Origin: Candidatus Saccharimonadota bacterium
GTDB lineage: Bacteria > Patescibacteriota > Saccharimonadia > Saccharimonadales > Saccharimonadaceae
Length of the DNA stretch: 39,886 bases
Assembly: GCA_017514105.1 (NCBI GenBank)
Contig: JAFWKY010000006.1
Coordinates: 1 to 39,886, forward strand
Direction of reading: 5' to 3'
This document shows, in pieces, positions 1-7,529 of the stretch (its first letter is position 1; each line of letters begins with the position of its first letter). The translations under genes and the position numbers were made by a program. Below the pieces are notes generated by a model. The model made no database searches. It saw only the letters and a program-made list of their open reading frames with translations, and was not told the origin of the DNA.

Positions 1-252
1 AATTGTCTTTACGCCATAGAATCCTTCTTCTACATCAAAATCGAGCGTTATATCTTTTTGATCGTCGATGGAAACAACATAAACGTTGTTATAAATATCT
101 ACTACGTCTTGATCGTAGGTCATTGTTACTGCGTGGAGTACGTCCTTGCCTGCAGAATCTTCCGCAAAAGTATTTGGAGATCCAAGAAATGCTGCCGATG
201 CAAAAGCAAATAATGTAAATAATAATATCCCCCGTCGTTTGATGATTCCCAC
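1..252 (-). CDS. Secreted protein of unknown function, N-terminal part only
   Basis: The reading frame starts at a GTG (250-252) and runs open to the window edge, so only the first 84 codons are visible. The start is supported by a strong Shine-Dalgarno AAGGAGG four bases upstream. The first residues form a signal peptide: basic GIIKRRG, a hydrophobic run LLFTLFAFASAAFL, then a likely cleavage after NTFA, followed by EDSAGK. The mature part begins with an acidic stretch rich in D and V, typical of a surface or secreted beta-rich domain, but no family is recognised. Candidate extended -10 boxes lie at 288-293 and 266-271, giving a short leader. It follows the membrane protein at 310-810 on the same strand. 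Function unknown. Confidence 0.7.
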   Translation of the reverse strand, partial: MGIIKRRGILLFTLFAFASAAFLGSPNTFAEDSAGKDVLHAVTMTYDQDVVDIYNNVYVVSIDDQKDITLDFDVEEGFYGVKTI

Positions 253-309
253 TCTACCTCCTTATATTATATATAACGCTTATTTTAATTATATCACAAG
301 TTTTTTGTA

Positions 310-810
310 TTATTTAAAAATGCAGGAATATGTAATATCAGCGTGATAATCTTTTTGGCCAAATGGCGCAACAGGATAATAATGAATGGTAGTTTCGTAT
401 TCATCACAATAGCGCGACAAAATAGAAGCAGCGTTGGCGTGACGTTGATTGTCAAATAATAGCAGTTGATGTAATGTAATAGTGTCAAAACCGTTTTTGG
501 CGTAGTTGCCGATAATCTCTGTGACGGGCTTGGTGTTATTAATGGAACTAGAACTCGCGATAGAACTATACAAGTAATTTTCGTAGTAATCGGCGGCGAT
601 ATTTTCAATTTTTTTGGTAATAGTGCGTTCTGGCGTGGTGAAAATGTTAAAAAGTAGAGCCAGCACTACGGTCATTGCGGCAACTATAATAATAGTCAGA
701 ATTGCGCGTTTACTAAAAAGAAAATTCTTGCGCGCGGCTGTTTTCGCTGCGGCACGATGAGAAGATTTTATATGAGTGCGACCACTGTGAACACTCTTAC
801 TGTATGCCAT
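310..810 (-). CDS. Single-pass membrane protein of unknown function
   Basis: This is a 166-residue protein with a basic, His/Arg/Lys-rich cytoplasmic N-terminus (about residues 1-34), one transmembrane helix (about 36-58, AILTIIIVAAMTVVLALLF) and an external domain of about 105 residues. The external part holds two cysteines (about 134 and 163) that could pair. No enzymatic motif is recognised. The start at 810 is supported by an extended -10 (TGA then TATGAT) ending six bases before the ATG, with no Shine-Dalgarno site, so the transcript is probably leaderless. It is divergent from pyk. A role at the cell surface is only inferred from topology. Confidence 0.75.
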   Translation of the reverse strand: MAYSKSVHSGRTHIKSSHRAAAKTAARKNFLFSKRAILTIIIVAAMTVVLALLFNIFTTPERTITKKIENIAADYYENYLYSSIASSSSINNTKPVTEIIGNYAKNGFDTITLHQLLLFDNQRHANAASILSRYCDEYETTIHYYPVAPFGQKDYHADITYSCIFK

Positions 811-855
811 AACAATATCATATCATAAAAATACAACTTATGGTAATATAATAAT

Positions 856-2289
856 ATGAGTAAACTATTTAAACGAACTAAAATTTTGGCGACAGTAGGT
901 CCTTCTGTATTTGGTGCAGAAAAAATTGAAGAAATGATAATGGCGGGCGTGAATGGCTGCAGGTTGAATTGTTCACATGGCACGAATGAAGAACGCGATG
1001 AACAGATAAAATGGATCCGTGCGGCGGCTGAGAAAAAAGGACGAAGCGTGGCGATTTTGCAAGATTTGCAAGGACCAAAAATTCGTTTGGGAACATTAAA
1101 GGATAACCATTTGGATTTGCTAAAAGATGATGAGTTGATTCTGGAATCGGCGGAGGGATTTGTGCATGATGGTGGCTATACAGTGCCAGTGCAGTACAAT
1201 TTGGCAGAAAAAGTGAAGGTGGGCGAGCCGCTATCGCTGTTTGATGGAAAGATAAAATCTGAAGTTGTAGAAATCGTTTCTGATACTGCAATTAGAGTGC
1301 GCATATTAAATGATGGTTTTATTATGTCAAAGAAAGGCCTGAACCTGCCAGATACGGATTTCGGCGGAGACATTTTGACGCCAAAAGATTTGGCAGATAT
1401 CGAATATGGTGCAACGCAAGATTATGATTATGTGGCGCTTTCTTTTGTGCAGACAGCAGATGATATCGTGCGATTAAAACAATTATTGCTGTCTTATGGT
1501 TCCACTGCGAAAGTGATTGCAAAAATTGAAACTAAGAAGGCGATTTCGTCAGATGAAAATTTGGAGGAAATCGTAAAAGTGGCAGACGGGATCATGATTG
1601 CACGTGGTGATATGGCAGTAGAAGCGGGCGCAGAAGTGGTACCAATAATCCAGCGAAAACTAATCGCGATGTGTCGTCGTCATGGCAGATTATGTATTGT
1701 AGCAACACAAATGTTGTCGTCAATGGTGGATTCGCCAGAGCCAACGCGCGCAGAAGTGAGCGATGTGGCGACGGCGGTGGTACAAGGTGCAGACGTAGTG
1801 ATGCTTTCTGACGAAACTGCGAATGGAAAATATCCAATTGAGACGGTGAAAGCGATGAAAAAAGTGATATTATATACGCAAAATCATTCGCGGATTGCGC
1901 CGATGTCGCATTTGCCAGAAAATAAAGATGCGGTCTATGATGCGATTTCGGGTGCTGCGGCGAGGTTGGCGGAAGAAATTGAGGCTGACGTAATTGTGTG
2001 CCAAACGGCGTCTGGTAATACTGCCATGGCAATAGCCGCACAGCGGCCAAATGTGCCGATCATTTCGGTGACACCAAATCAACGTGTGGCGAATCAATTA
2101 GCGCTGCTCTACGCAAATTCGGCATTTGTTAGGACATACTCAGAAGAATTCGGTTATGAGTTGGCAAAAGAATTGAAGGCGTCAGAGTATTTGCATACGA
2201 AGGAAGGTGAAAAAGATTTGCTCGCAGTGATTGTTTCGGGTGACAAAAATAAGGTCGGAACTGATACAATTATGGTAAGGAATGTTTAA
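856..2289 (+). CDS. pyk: Pyruvate kinase
   Basis: Converts phosphoenolpyruvate and ADP to pyruvate and ATP, the last step of glycolysis, in the cytoplasm. The 477-residue length matches the bacterial family. Visible marks are KRTKILATVGPS at the N-terminus, the NCSHG strand end, LQDLQGPKIRLG, the active-site segment IAKIETKKAI with catalytic Lys, the metal/substrate segment MIARGDMAVEAG, and DVVMLSDETANGKYP. A C-terminal regulatory-type domain follows (about 350-477). The next gene, pgk, begins 14 bases downstream, so two ATP-making glycolytic steps share an operon. Upstream, TGG-TAATAT (841-849) ends six bases before the ATG, suggesting a leaderless transcript. Confidence 0.97.
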   Translation: MSKLFKRTKILATVGPSVFGAEKIEEMIMAGVNGCRLNCSHGTNEERDEQIKWIRAAAEKKGRSVAILQDLQGPKIRLGTLKDNHLDLLKDDELILESAEGFVHDGGYTVPVQYNLAEKVKVGEPLSLFDGKIKSEVVEIVSDTAIRVRILNDGFIMSKKGLNLPDTDFGGDILTPKDLADIEYGATQDYDYVALSFVQTADDIVRLKQLLLSYGSTAKVIAKIETKKAISSDENLEEIVKVADGIMIARGDMAVEAGAEVVPIIQRKLIAMCRRHGRLCIVATQMLSSMVDSPEPTRAEVSDVATAVVQGADVVMLSDETANGKYPIETVKAMKKVILYTQNHSRIAPMSHLPENKDAVYDAISGAAARLAEEIEADVIVCQTASGNTAMAIAAQRPNVPIISVTPNQRVANQLALLYANSAFVRTYSEEFGYELAKELKASEYLHTKEGEKDLLAVIVSGDKNKVGTDTIMVRNV

Positions 2290-2303
2290 ACGAGAGGCAG
2301 ATT

Positions 2304-3353
2304 ATGAAAACAATTCGCGATATTAATGTAAAAAATAAAGTTGTTTTGGTGCGAGTAGATTATAATGTGCCATGTGAGGATGGAAAAGTAACAAGCGATT
2401 TGCGCGTGCGGGCGAGTTTGCCAACACTTAATTATCTGCGGGAGCATGGCGCAAAGAAAATCATATTGATTTCGCACCTCGGCCGTCCTGAGGGACGCGA
2501 CAAGAGTTTGTCGCTTGCGCCGGTGGCTAAAGTTTTGGAAAAATTGATCGGTAATGTGTCATTTGTGGATGATGTTTCTGGGCCGGACGTGGAATCGGCA
2601 GTGCGAAAAGTAAAAAATGGTGGCATTTTGCTTTTGGAAAATCTGCGATTTTTTGCGGGAGAAAAAAAGAATTCAGATGATTTCGTGCGTGAAATAATTG
2701 ATAGTACCGGAGCGCAAGTTTTTGTGCAAGATGGTTTTGCAGTGATTCATCGCGCACATGCGTCAACGTCTGCGATCGCGAATCATTTGCCAGTTTATGC
2801 GGGACTTTTGCTTGAAAAGGAAATCGTAAATCTTGAACGGGCAATAAAAAATCCGAAACACCCAGTTTTGTTGATTATTGGTGGCGCAAAGGTGGACGAC
2901 AAGCAGCCTTTGGTTGATAAATTTGCAAAAATCGCAGACCATATTGTGGTTGGTGGAAAAATTGCAGCGGATGGATATGACGGAAAATCTGACAAGATTT
3001 ATGTGGCGGAAGATTTTGACGAAAATAGCGAAGGCGAGAAATTGGATGTTGGTCCACTATCAATGACGAAAATTGCAAATTATATTACTGACGCAGAAAC
3101 AATTATTTGGAATGGGCTGATGGGTAAGGCGGAGGACCCGGCTTATGCGACGGCTTCGGTAATTGTGGCGGAAATGATGGGTGAGAAACATGATGCGACG
3201 ACAATTGTGTGCGGCGGCGATACGACTGGGTTTGTAGAACATTTGATGACTGAACATGAGGAACTGGAATATTCTTTAGTTTCAACTGGTGGCGGCGCGG
3301 CGCTAGAATTCTTGCTCGGAAATGACTTACCTGGCCTAGAAGCAATAGAGTAA
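2304..3353 (+). CDS. pgk: Phosphoglycerate kinase, short form
   Basis: Transfers phosphate from 1,3-bisphosphoglycerate to ADP in glycolysis. Family motifs are clear: VLVRVDYNVP, LRVRASLPTL, ISHLGRP, LLENLRFFAGE, VQDGFAVIHRAHAST, GGAKVDDK, IWNGLMG, CGGDTT and STGGGAALEFL. At 349 residues it is roughly 40-50 shorter than usual bacterial enzymes. The missing part lies mainly in the C-terminal nucleotide domain after VVGGK, where the usual helix and loop are reduced. The segment IWNGLMGKAED replaces the common VWNGPMGVFE. Translation is supported by a Shine-Dalgarno-like GAGAGG before the ATG. It is the second gene after pyk. Confidence 0.95.
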   Translation: MKTIRDINVKNKVVLVRVDYNVPCEDGKVTSDLRVRASLPTLNYLREHGAKKIILISHLGRPEGRDKSLSLAPVAKVLEKLIGNVSFVDDVSGPDVESAVRKVKNGGILLLENLRFFAGEKKNSDDFVREIIDSTGAQVFVQDGFAVIHRAHASTSAIANHLPVYAGLLLEKEIVNLERAIKNPKHPVLLIIGGAKVDDKQPLVDKFAKIADHIVVGGKIAADGYDGKSDKIYVAEDFDENSEGEKLDVGPLSMTKIANYITDAETIIWNGLMGKAEDPAYATASVIVAEMMGEKHDATTIVCGGDTTGFVEHLMTEHEELEYSLVSTGGGAALEFLLGNDLPGLEAIE

Positions 3354-3360
3354 TAATTTG

Positions 3361-3398
3361 TTTACAAAATATTCATACAGTGATATAATTTTTGTATG
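3361..3398 (+). promoter_or_regulatory. Promoter of the HTH-murA gene, leaderless type
   Basis: This is the best full promoter in the window: TTTACA (3361-3366), 17 bases, then TGA-TATAAT (-10 at 3384-3389), then exactly six bases to the ATG at 3396. No Shine-Dalgarno site is present, so transcription probably begins at or next to the start codon. Confidence 0.8.
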
Positions 3399-4946
3399 AA
3401 AAAGAATAAGACTTACCAAGAAGTAATTGGTGAAACGATTGAACAAATGCGTCTAGAAAAAGGTTGGACGCAAGAAGAATTGGCGCAGGCTACTGGCTCT
3501 TCGCAGTCGGCGATTCACCGTATTGAAAAAGGCGGACAGAACATTTCGTTGGAGATGATTAAAAAGTTATCAGAAGCGCTTGGTAATCAAATTCTCTCTA
3601 TAAATGATTCAGTTTCGCAGAGCTTTCGCATCCGTGGCGGGAAGGAATTGTCGGGCGAAATTACGATAAACACGTCAAAGAATGCAGCGGTAGGATTATT
3701 GTGTGCGGCGCTTTTGAATGAAGGTCGTACAGTGCTGAGGCGGGTAGCGAGAATTGAAGAAGTGTTTAGAATTATTGAAGTCTTGGAGTCGGTTGGTGTA
3801 AAATGCCGCTGGCAAAACCGTCGTCGTGATCTAGAAATTATATCACCACGCGAATTGAAATTAGGCGAAATGGACGTGGAAGCAGCGCGCAGAACGCGTT
3901 CAATTATTATGTTTTTGGGCCCGCTTTTGCACCGTTATGACAAGTTTACTATCCCGTACGCGGGTGGTTGCTCGCTCGGCACTCGTACGGTAGAACCACA
4001 CATGAAAGCGTTGGAATCTTTTGGACTAAATGTGGATGCGGAATGTAACAGTGGGTTTTATGAAGTAACGGTGGACAAGCGAATTTTGAATGAGGTTGAT
4101 GATAGATACATCGTGTTGACGGAACGCGGTGATACGGTGACCGAGAATGTGCTGATGGCGGCGGCGTTGTTTGCGGGAAAGACGACGATCGTGGGCGCTT
4201 CGCCGAATTACATGGTGCAAGATATGTGCTTTTTCCTAGAAAAATTGGGAGTGAAAATTGAGGGAATTGGCACTACGCGGTTGGTAGTTTATGGCAGAAG
4301 ACGCATCGATGTGGATGTGGAATATCATTTGTCGGAGGATCCAATTGAAGCAATGAGTTTTATCGCTGTAGCACTCGTAACAAATTCTGAAATCAAGATT
4401 TCGCGCGCACCGATTGAATTTTTGGAAATTGAACTTGAAGTTTTGAAAAATATGAATGCGCATATTGAGAAATCGGCAGAGTATTTGTCGGCGAATGGAC
4501 GGACGAGGTTGGTAGATTTGGTGATAAAAAAATCGCAACTTGTAGCGCCAGTTGACAAAATTCATCCGATGCCGTTTCCTGGATTGAACATTGATAATTT
4601 GCCATTTTTCTCGGTAATCGCGGCGGTGGCGCATGGGCGAACTTTGATACATGACTGGGTGTTTGAGAATCGTGCAATTTATATTACGGAACTTGCGAAT
4701 TTGAATGCGAAGGTAGAACTTTTGGATGCACATCGTGTTTACGTGGAAGGACCGACGAATTGGCGACCTTCTGAGATGGTGGCGCCGGCGGCGCTCCGTC
4801 CAGCAGTAGTGGTACTAATCGCGATGCTTGCGGCGCCTGGCACGTCGGTACTGCGTAATGTTTATTCAATTAATCGTGGTTATCAAGATTTTGCGGCGAG
4901 ACTCAGACATCTCGGTGCTGATATTACGACGTTGACTGGTATTTAG
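3396..4946 (+). CDS. murA: UDP-GlcNAc enolpyruvyl transferase (MurA) with N-terminal XRE-type HTH domain
   Basis: The 516-residue protein joins two parts. Residues about 1-70 are an XRE/Cro-type helix-turn-helix (EQMRLEKGWTQEELAQATGS, then SAIHRIEKGG). Residues about 76-516 are a MurA/EPSP-synthase fold, which transfers enolpyruvate from PEP to UDP-GlcNAc, the first committed step of peptidoglycan synthesis. Catalytic positions are kept: Lys95-Asn96 (TSKNAA), Cys192 (AGGCSLG), Asp400 (GLNIDNLPFF) and Arg494 (SINRGYQ). Cys at the PEP-adduct position predicts fosfomycin sensitivity. The gene has its own promoter and no Shine-Dalgarno site. The HTH may bind DNA or be a structural add-on. Enzymatic activity is likely but the sequence is divergent, so a regulatory paralogue cannot be excluded. 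Confidence 0.88.
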   Translation: MKKNKTYQEVIGETIEQMRLEKGWTQEELAQATGSSQSAIHRIEKGGQNISLEMIKKLSEALGNQILSINDSVSQSFRIRGGKELSGEITINTSKNAAVGLLCAALLNEGRTVLRRVARIEEVFRIIEVLESVGVKCRWQNRRRDLEIISPRELKLGEMDVEAARRTRSIIMFLGPLLHRYDKFTIPYAGGCSLGTRTVEPHMKALESFGLNVDAECNSGFYEVTVDKRILNEVDDRYIVLTERGDTVTENVLMAAALFAGKTTIVGASPNYMVQDMCFFLEKLGVKIEGIGTTRLVVYGRRRIDVDVEYHLSEDPIEAMSFIAVALVTNSEIKISRAPIEFLEIELEVLKNMNAHIEKSAEYLSANGRTRLVDLVIKKSQLVAPVDKIHPMPFPGLNIDNLPFFSVIAAVAHGRTLIHDWVFENRAIYITELANLNAKVELLDAHRVYVEGPTNWRPSEMVAPAALRPAVVVLIAMLAAPGTSVLRNVYSINRGYQDFAARLRHLGADITTLTGI

Positions 4947-4964
4947 CGATTTGTATTGGTTTTT

Positions 4965-4981
4965 GGTATAATGGTTAAATG
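4965..4981 (+). promoter_or_regulatory. Extended -10 of uvrD, leaderless type
   Basis: TGG-TATAAT (hexamer 4967-4972) ends six bases before the ATG at 4979. No convincing -35 and no Shine-Dalgarno site are seen. Confidence 0.65.
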
Positions 4982-7060
4982 GCGAATGAATTAAATGCAG
5001 CACAACAGGAAGCAGTAGATACTTTGTCTGGGCCGGTATTGATATTGGCGGGAGCGGGGTCGGGGAAAACGAAGACTTTGACGTATCGTATCGCAAATTT
5101 GATTAAGCATGGCGTAAAACCGTCGCATATTCTTGCGGTGACTTTTACAAATAAGGCAGCAAATGAGATGCGGGAGAGATTGTGGAAATTGGTTGGTGGC
5201 GCGCTCTCGCTTGATTCGGGGCCGCGTCTGTCCGGCCCGCCGCGATCGTTTATGCCTTATATGGGGACGTTTCATGGGATTTGTGTAAAGATTTTGCGTC
5301 AAGAGCATGAAACGGCAGGGTTGATGCGTGATTTTGTGATTTATGACGCGGATGATCAGATTTCTTTGATTCGGCGAGTGATGCGAACTCTGAACATGAA
5401 TGACGATAAGCAATTAAAGCCGAAGTCTATTCAGGCGGTTATTTCTTCGGAGAAAAATCAAGGAAATGGGCCGGAAGAATATGCAGCGAACGCGTTTTAT
5501 CCGAACCAACAAAAAATTGCAAAGATCTTTGCGCGGTATGAGGAGGAAAAGGACAAGGCGTCGGCGTTAGATTTTGATGATTTGCTTTTGAAGACGTTGG
5601 AGTTGTTTGCTAAAAATCAAGAAGTGAGAAAAAAATGGCAGGCGCGATTTGAACATATTTTGATTGATGAGTATCAGGATACGAATGTAATTCAATATAA
5701 GTTGGTGAAGTTATTGGTCGGGCCGGCTCGTAATATTTGCGTGGTGGGTGATGACTGGCAGTCGATATATTCGTGGAGAGGTGCAGACTTTACGAACATT
5801 TTGAATTTTGAGAAAGATTTTCCTGGTGCTAAGGTGGTGAAGTTGGAACAGAACTATCGTTCAACCGGGAATATATTGAAGGCTTCGCAGAAAATTATTC
5901 GTGAGAATAAAACGCGGACAGACAAGGAACTCTATACGGAAATTGGTGATGGCGCGCCGGTGGAAATTGAGAGTCTGCGCGATGAAACAGAAGAAGCGAG
6001 ATTTGTGGCGCTGAAAATTATGAGCCTCACAAAGGAATTCTCTGATTATGGTGACTTTGCGGTGCTTTATCGGACGAATGCGCAGTCATTTGCAATAGAA
6101 AAAGCCTTTATCGATATGCAGTTGCCTTACAAAATCGTGGGCGGTGTGAGATTCTATGATCGTAAGGAAGTGAAGGATGTGCTGGCGATTTTGCACTTGG
6201 TGACGAATGGACGTGACAAGGTGGCACTGGAGCGCGTAATGAAGAACGTTTTGTCGGGAATTGGCGAGGTGTCAGTTCGCAAGGTATTGGCGGCGGTTGA
6301 TGCATATAGCGGCGAGGGTAGTCCGCTTTGCGACGCAGATTTTCCGGATGTATTGAATACGGCGAAGGGGAAAAATAGCCTGAGGTTGCTTTGCGATTTT
6401 GTGCGAAACGCTGGTGAGGCGGGAAATCCTGGCGAAATTGTGAAGTCTGCTGTGAAAAAATTTGACTTTGAGAAACTTACTGATGACGGTACACCGAGTA
6501 GCGAAGAGCGCATGAAAAACTTGGAAGTACTCGCTATGACGGCCGGCGAGTATGATTCGCTGGAGGAATTTTTGGCGGATGCGGCGTTGATGTCCTCGGC
6601 GGATGAAACAACTGGACAAAATGCGGTGACATTGATGACGATGCATGCGGCGAAAGGTTTGGAGTTTCCGGTAGTCTTTATTGTGGGGATGGAAGAAGGA
6701 CTGTTCCCGAGCGGTAGGGCTGTGGAATCGCCGGAAGGTTTGGAAGAAGAACGGCGGTTGGCTTATGTCGGGATGACGCGGGCGATGAAAAGGTTGTTTT
6801 TGACTTATGCGGAGTCGCGATTTTCATTTGGCAGCAGAAATTACAATACGCCATCACGATTCTTGATGGAACTCGGATATAATCCTTATGGTTCGTCTGG
6901 ATATGGCGCGAGCGGTTTTCATGATGAAGACAACGATGGCTTTACAGATATTAAAACTGGTTTGCGTGGTGGAATAAAAGATGATTTTGATGAGTCAGAC
7001 TTTGAAACAGACGGGTTTGATGTGGATCCGTTTCCAGATGATGGGCCAGTATGGGAATAA
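4979..7060 (+). CDS. uvrD: UvrD/PcrA/Rep family DNA helicase
   Basis: Superfamily 1A 3'-5' DNA helicase that unwinds DNA in repair and in clearing of replication forks. Motifs in order: LNAAQQEAV (Q motif), LAGAGSGKT with Lys30 (Walker A), TFTNKAANEMRER (Ia), LIDEYQDTN near residue 230 (Walker B), VGDDWQSIYSWRGA (III), LEQNYRST (IV), TLMTMHAAKGLEFP (V) and AYVGMTRAM (VI). The acidic tail after about 630 is family-typical. An insertion of roughly 15 residues between motif Ia and TFHGICVKIL is encoded by GC-rich DNA that matches the 68-base repeat found elsewhere in the window. Whether it is UvrD or PcrA proper cannot be told from sequence alone. rnhA follows after 16 bases. Confidence 0.95.
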   Translation: MANELNAAQQEAVDTLSGPVLILAGAGSGKTKTLTYRIANLIKHGVKPSHILAVTFTNKAANEMRERLWKLVGGALSLDSGPRLSGPPRSFMPYMGTFHGICVKILRQEHETAGLMRDFVIYDADDQISLIRRVMRTLNMNDDKQLKPKSIQAVISSEKNQGNGPEEYAANAFYPNQQKIAKIFARYEEEKDKASALDFDDLLLKTLELFAKNQEVRKKWQARFEHILIDEYQDTNVIQYKLVKLLVGPARNICVVGDDWQSIYSWRGADFTNILNFEKDFPGAKVVKLEQNYRSTGNILKASQKIIRENKTRTDKELYTEIGDGAPVEIESLRDETEEARFVALKIMSLTKEFSDYGDFAVLYRTNAQSFAIEKAFIDMQLPYKIVGGVRFYDRKEVKDVLAILHLVTNGRDKVALERVMKNVLSGIGEVSVRKVLAAVDAYSGEGSPLCDADFPDVLNTAKGKNSLRLLCDFVRNAGEAGNPGEIVKSAVKKFDFEKLTDDGTPSSEERMKNLEVLAMTAGEYDSLEEFLADAALMSSADETTGQNAVTLMTMHAAKGLEFPVVFIVGMEEGLFPSGRAVESPEGLEEERRLAYVGMTRAMKRLFLTYAESRFSFGSRNYNTPSRFLMELGYNPYGSSGYGASGFHDEDNDGFTDIKTGLRGGIKDDFDESDFETDGFDVDPFPDDGPVWE
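5215..5238 (+). repeat. Fragment of the GC-rich palindromic element inside uvrD
   Basis: These 24 bases match 8911-8933 with one mismatch and one extra G. The 18-base stretch GCCGCGTCTGTCCGGCCC (5221-5238) differs from the full element at one position. It codes for an insertion in the helicase between motif Ia and the following strand, and it is read in a different frame from the copy at 8915. The palindromic arms are degraded here (GGGCCG against CGGCCC remains). An old, decayed copy is the simplest reading. Confidence 0.55.
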
Positions 7061-7076
7061 AATAGAAAGGAGAAAA

Positions 7077-7514
7077 ATGAGAATATTTTGGACAGATGGA
7101 AGTGCGGACCCAAACCCTGGACCTGGCGGCTGGGCAGTGATTGAACAAATGAATGCTGATGACGTTGAAGGTAAACCGGTGGCGCTAGGAGGCGAACCAG
7201 AAACGACGAATATTCGGATGGAGGGGAGCGCGTTAATTGCGGCAATGAAGTTGGCTAAAGGTGAGGCTTGTGAAATTCACACGGATTCGGAGTTTTGGGT
7301 GAATGTGCTAACGAAGTGGGCGCCAAGGTGGAAGGCTAATGGATGGAAAAAGAAGACTGGGCCGATTAAGAATCTGGAACTGGTGCAGGAATTGTATGGA
7401 TTATATTCTGCTGGAAACGTGAAACTAGTCTGGGTGCGTGGACACGTGGGAACGGAGCTAAACGAGATGGCCGACGAATGGGCGAATAAGGCGCGGCTCG
7501 GTGAGAGAATATGA
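7077..7514 (+). CDS. rnhA: Ribonuclease HI
   Basis: Cleaves the RNA strand of RNA-DNA hybrids, removing primers and R-loops. The start at 7077 is set by the Shine-Dalgarno GAAAGGAG just upstream; a longer in-frame start at 6981 would lie inside uvrD and is rejected. The protein has 145 residues, a normal length. The four carboxylates and the histidine are present: Asp7 (WTDGSA), Glu49 (MEGSAL), Asp70 (HTDSEF), Asp133 (NEMADEWA) and His123 (VRGHVG). A basic handle-like stretch (WKANGWKKK, about 85-93) contacts substrate in the family. Its TGA stop is part of the tyrS promoter. Confidence 0.95.
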   Translation: MRIFWTDGSADPNPGPGGWAVIEQMNADDVEGKPVALGGEPETTNIRMEGSALIAAMKLAKGEACEIHTDSEFWVNVLTKWAPRWKANGWKKKTGPIKNLELVQELYGLYSAGNVKLVWVRGHVGTELNEMADEWANKARLGERI

Positions 7515-7529
7515 TATAATAATGGTATG
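7512..7529 (+). promoter_or_regulatory. Extended -10 of tyrS, overlapping the rnhA stop codon
   Basis: The rnhA stop TGA (7512-7514) is also the TGN of an extended -10, followed directly by TATAAT (7515-7520) and six bases to the tyrS ATG. No Shine-Dalgarno site is seen. Confidence 0.65.

Noticed and set aside
4236-4733. A 165-residue minus-strand frame inside murA
   Set aside because: Full shadow of a strongly coding gene; composition rich in Arg, Ile, His and Gln with no fold or ribosome site.
6981-7076. N-terminal extension of rnhA
   Set aside because: It overlaps uvrD out of frame; the Shine-Dalgarno site and family length support the start at 7077.
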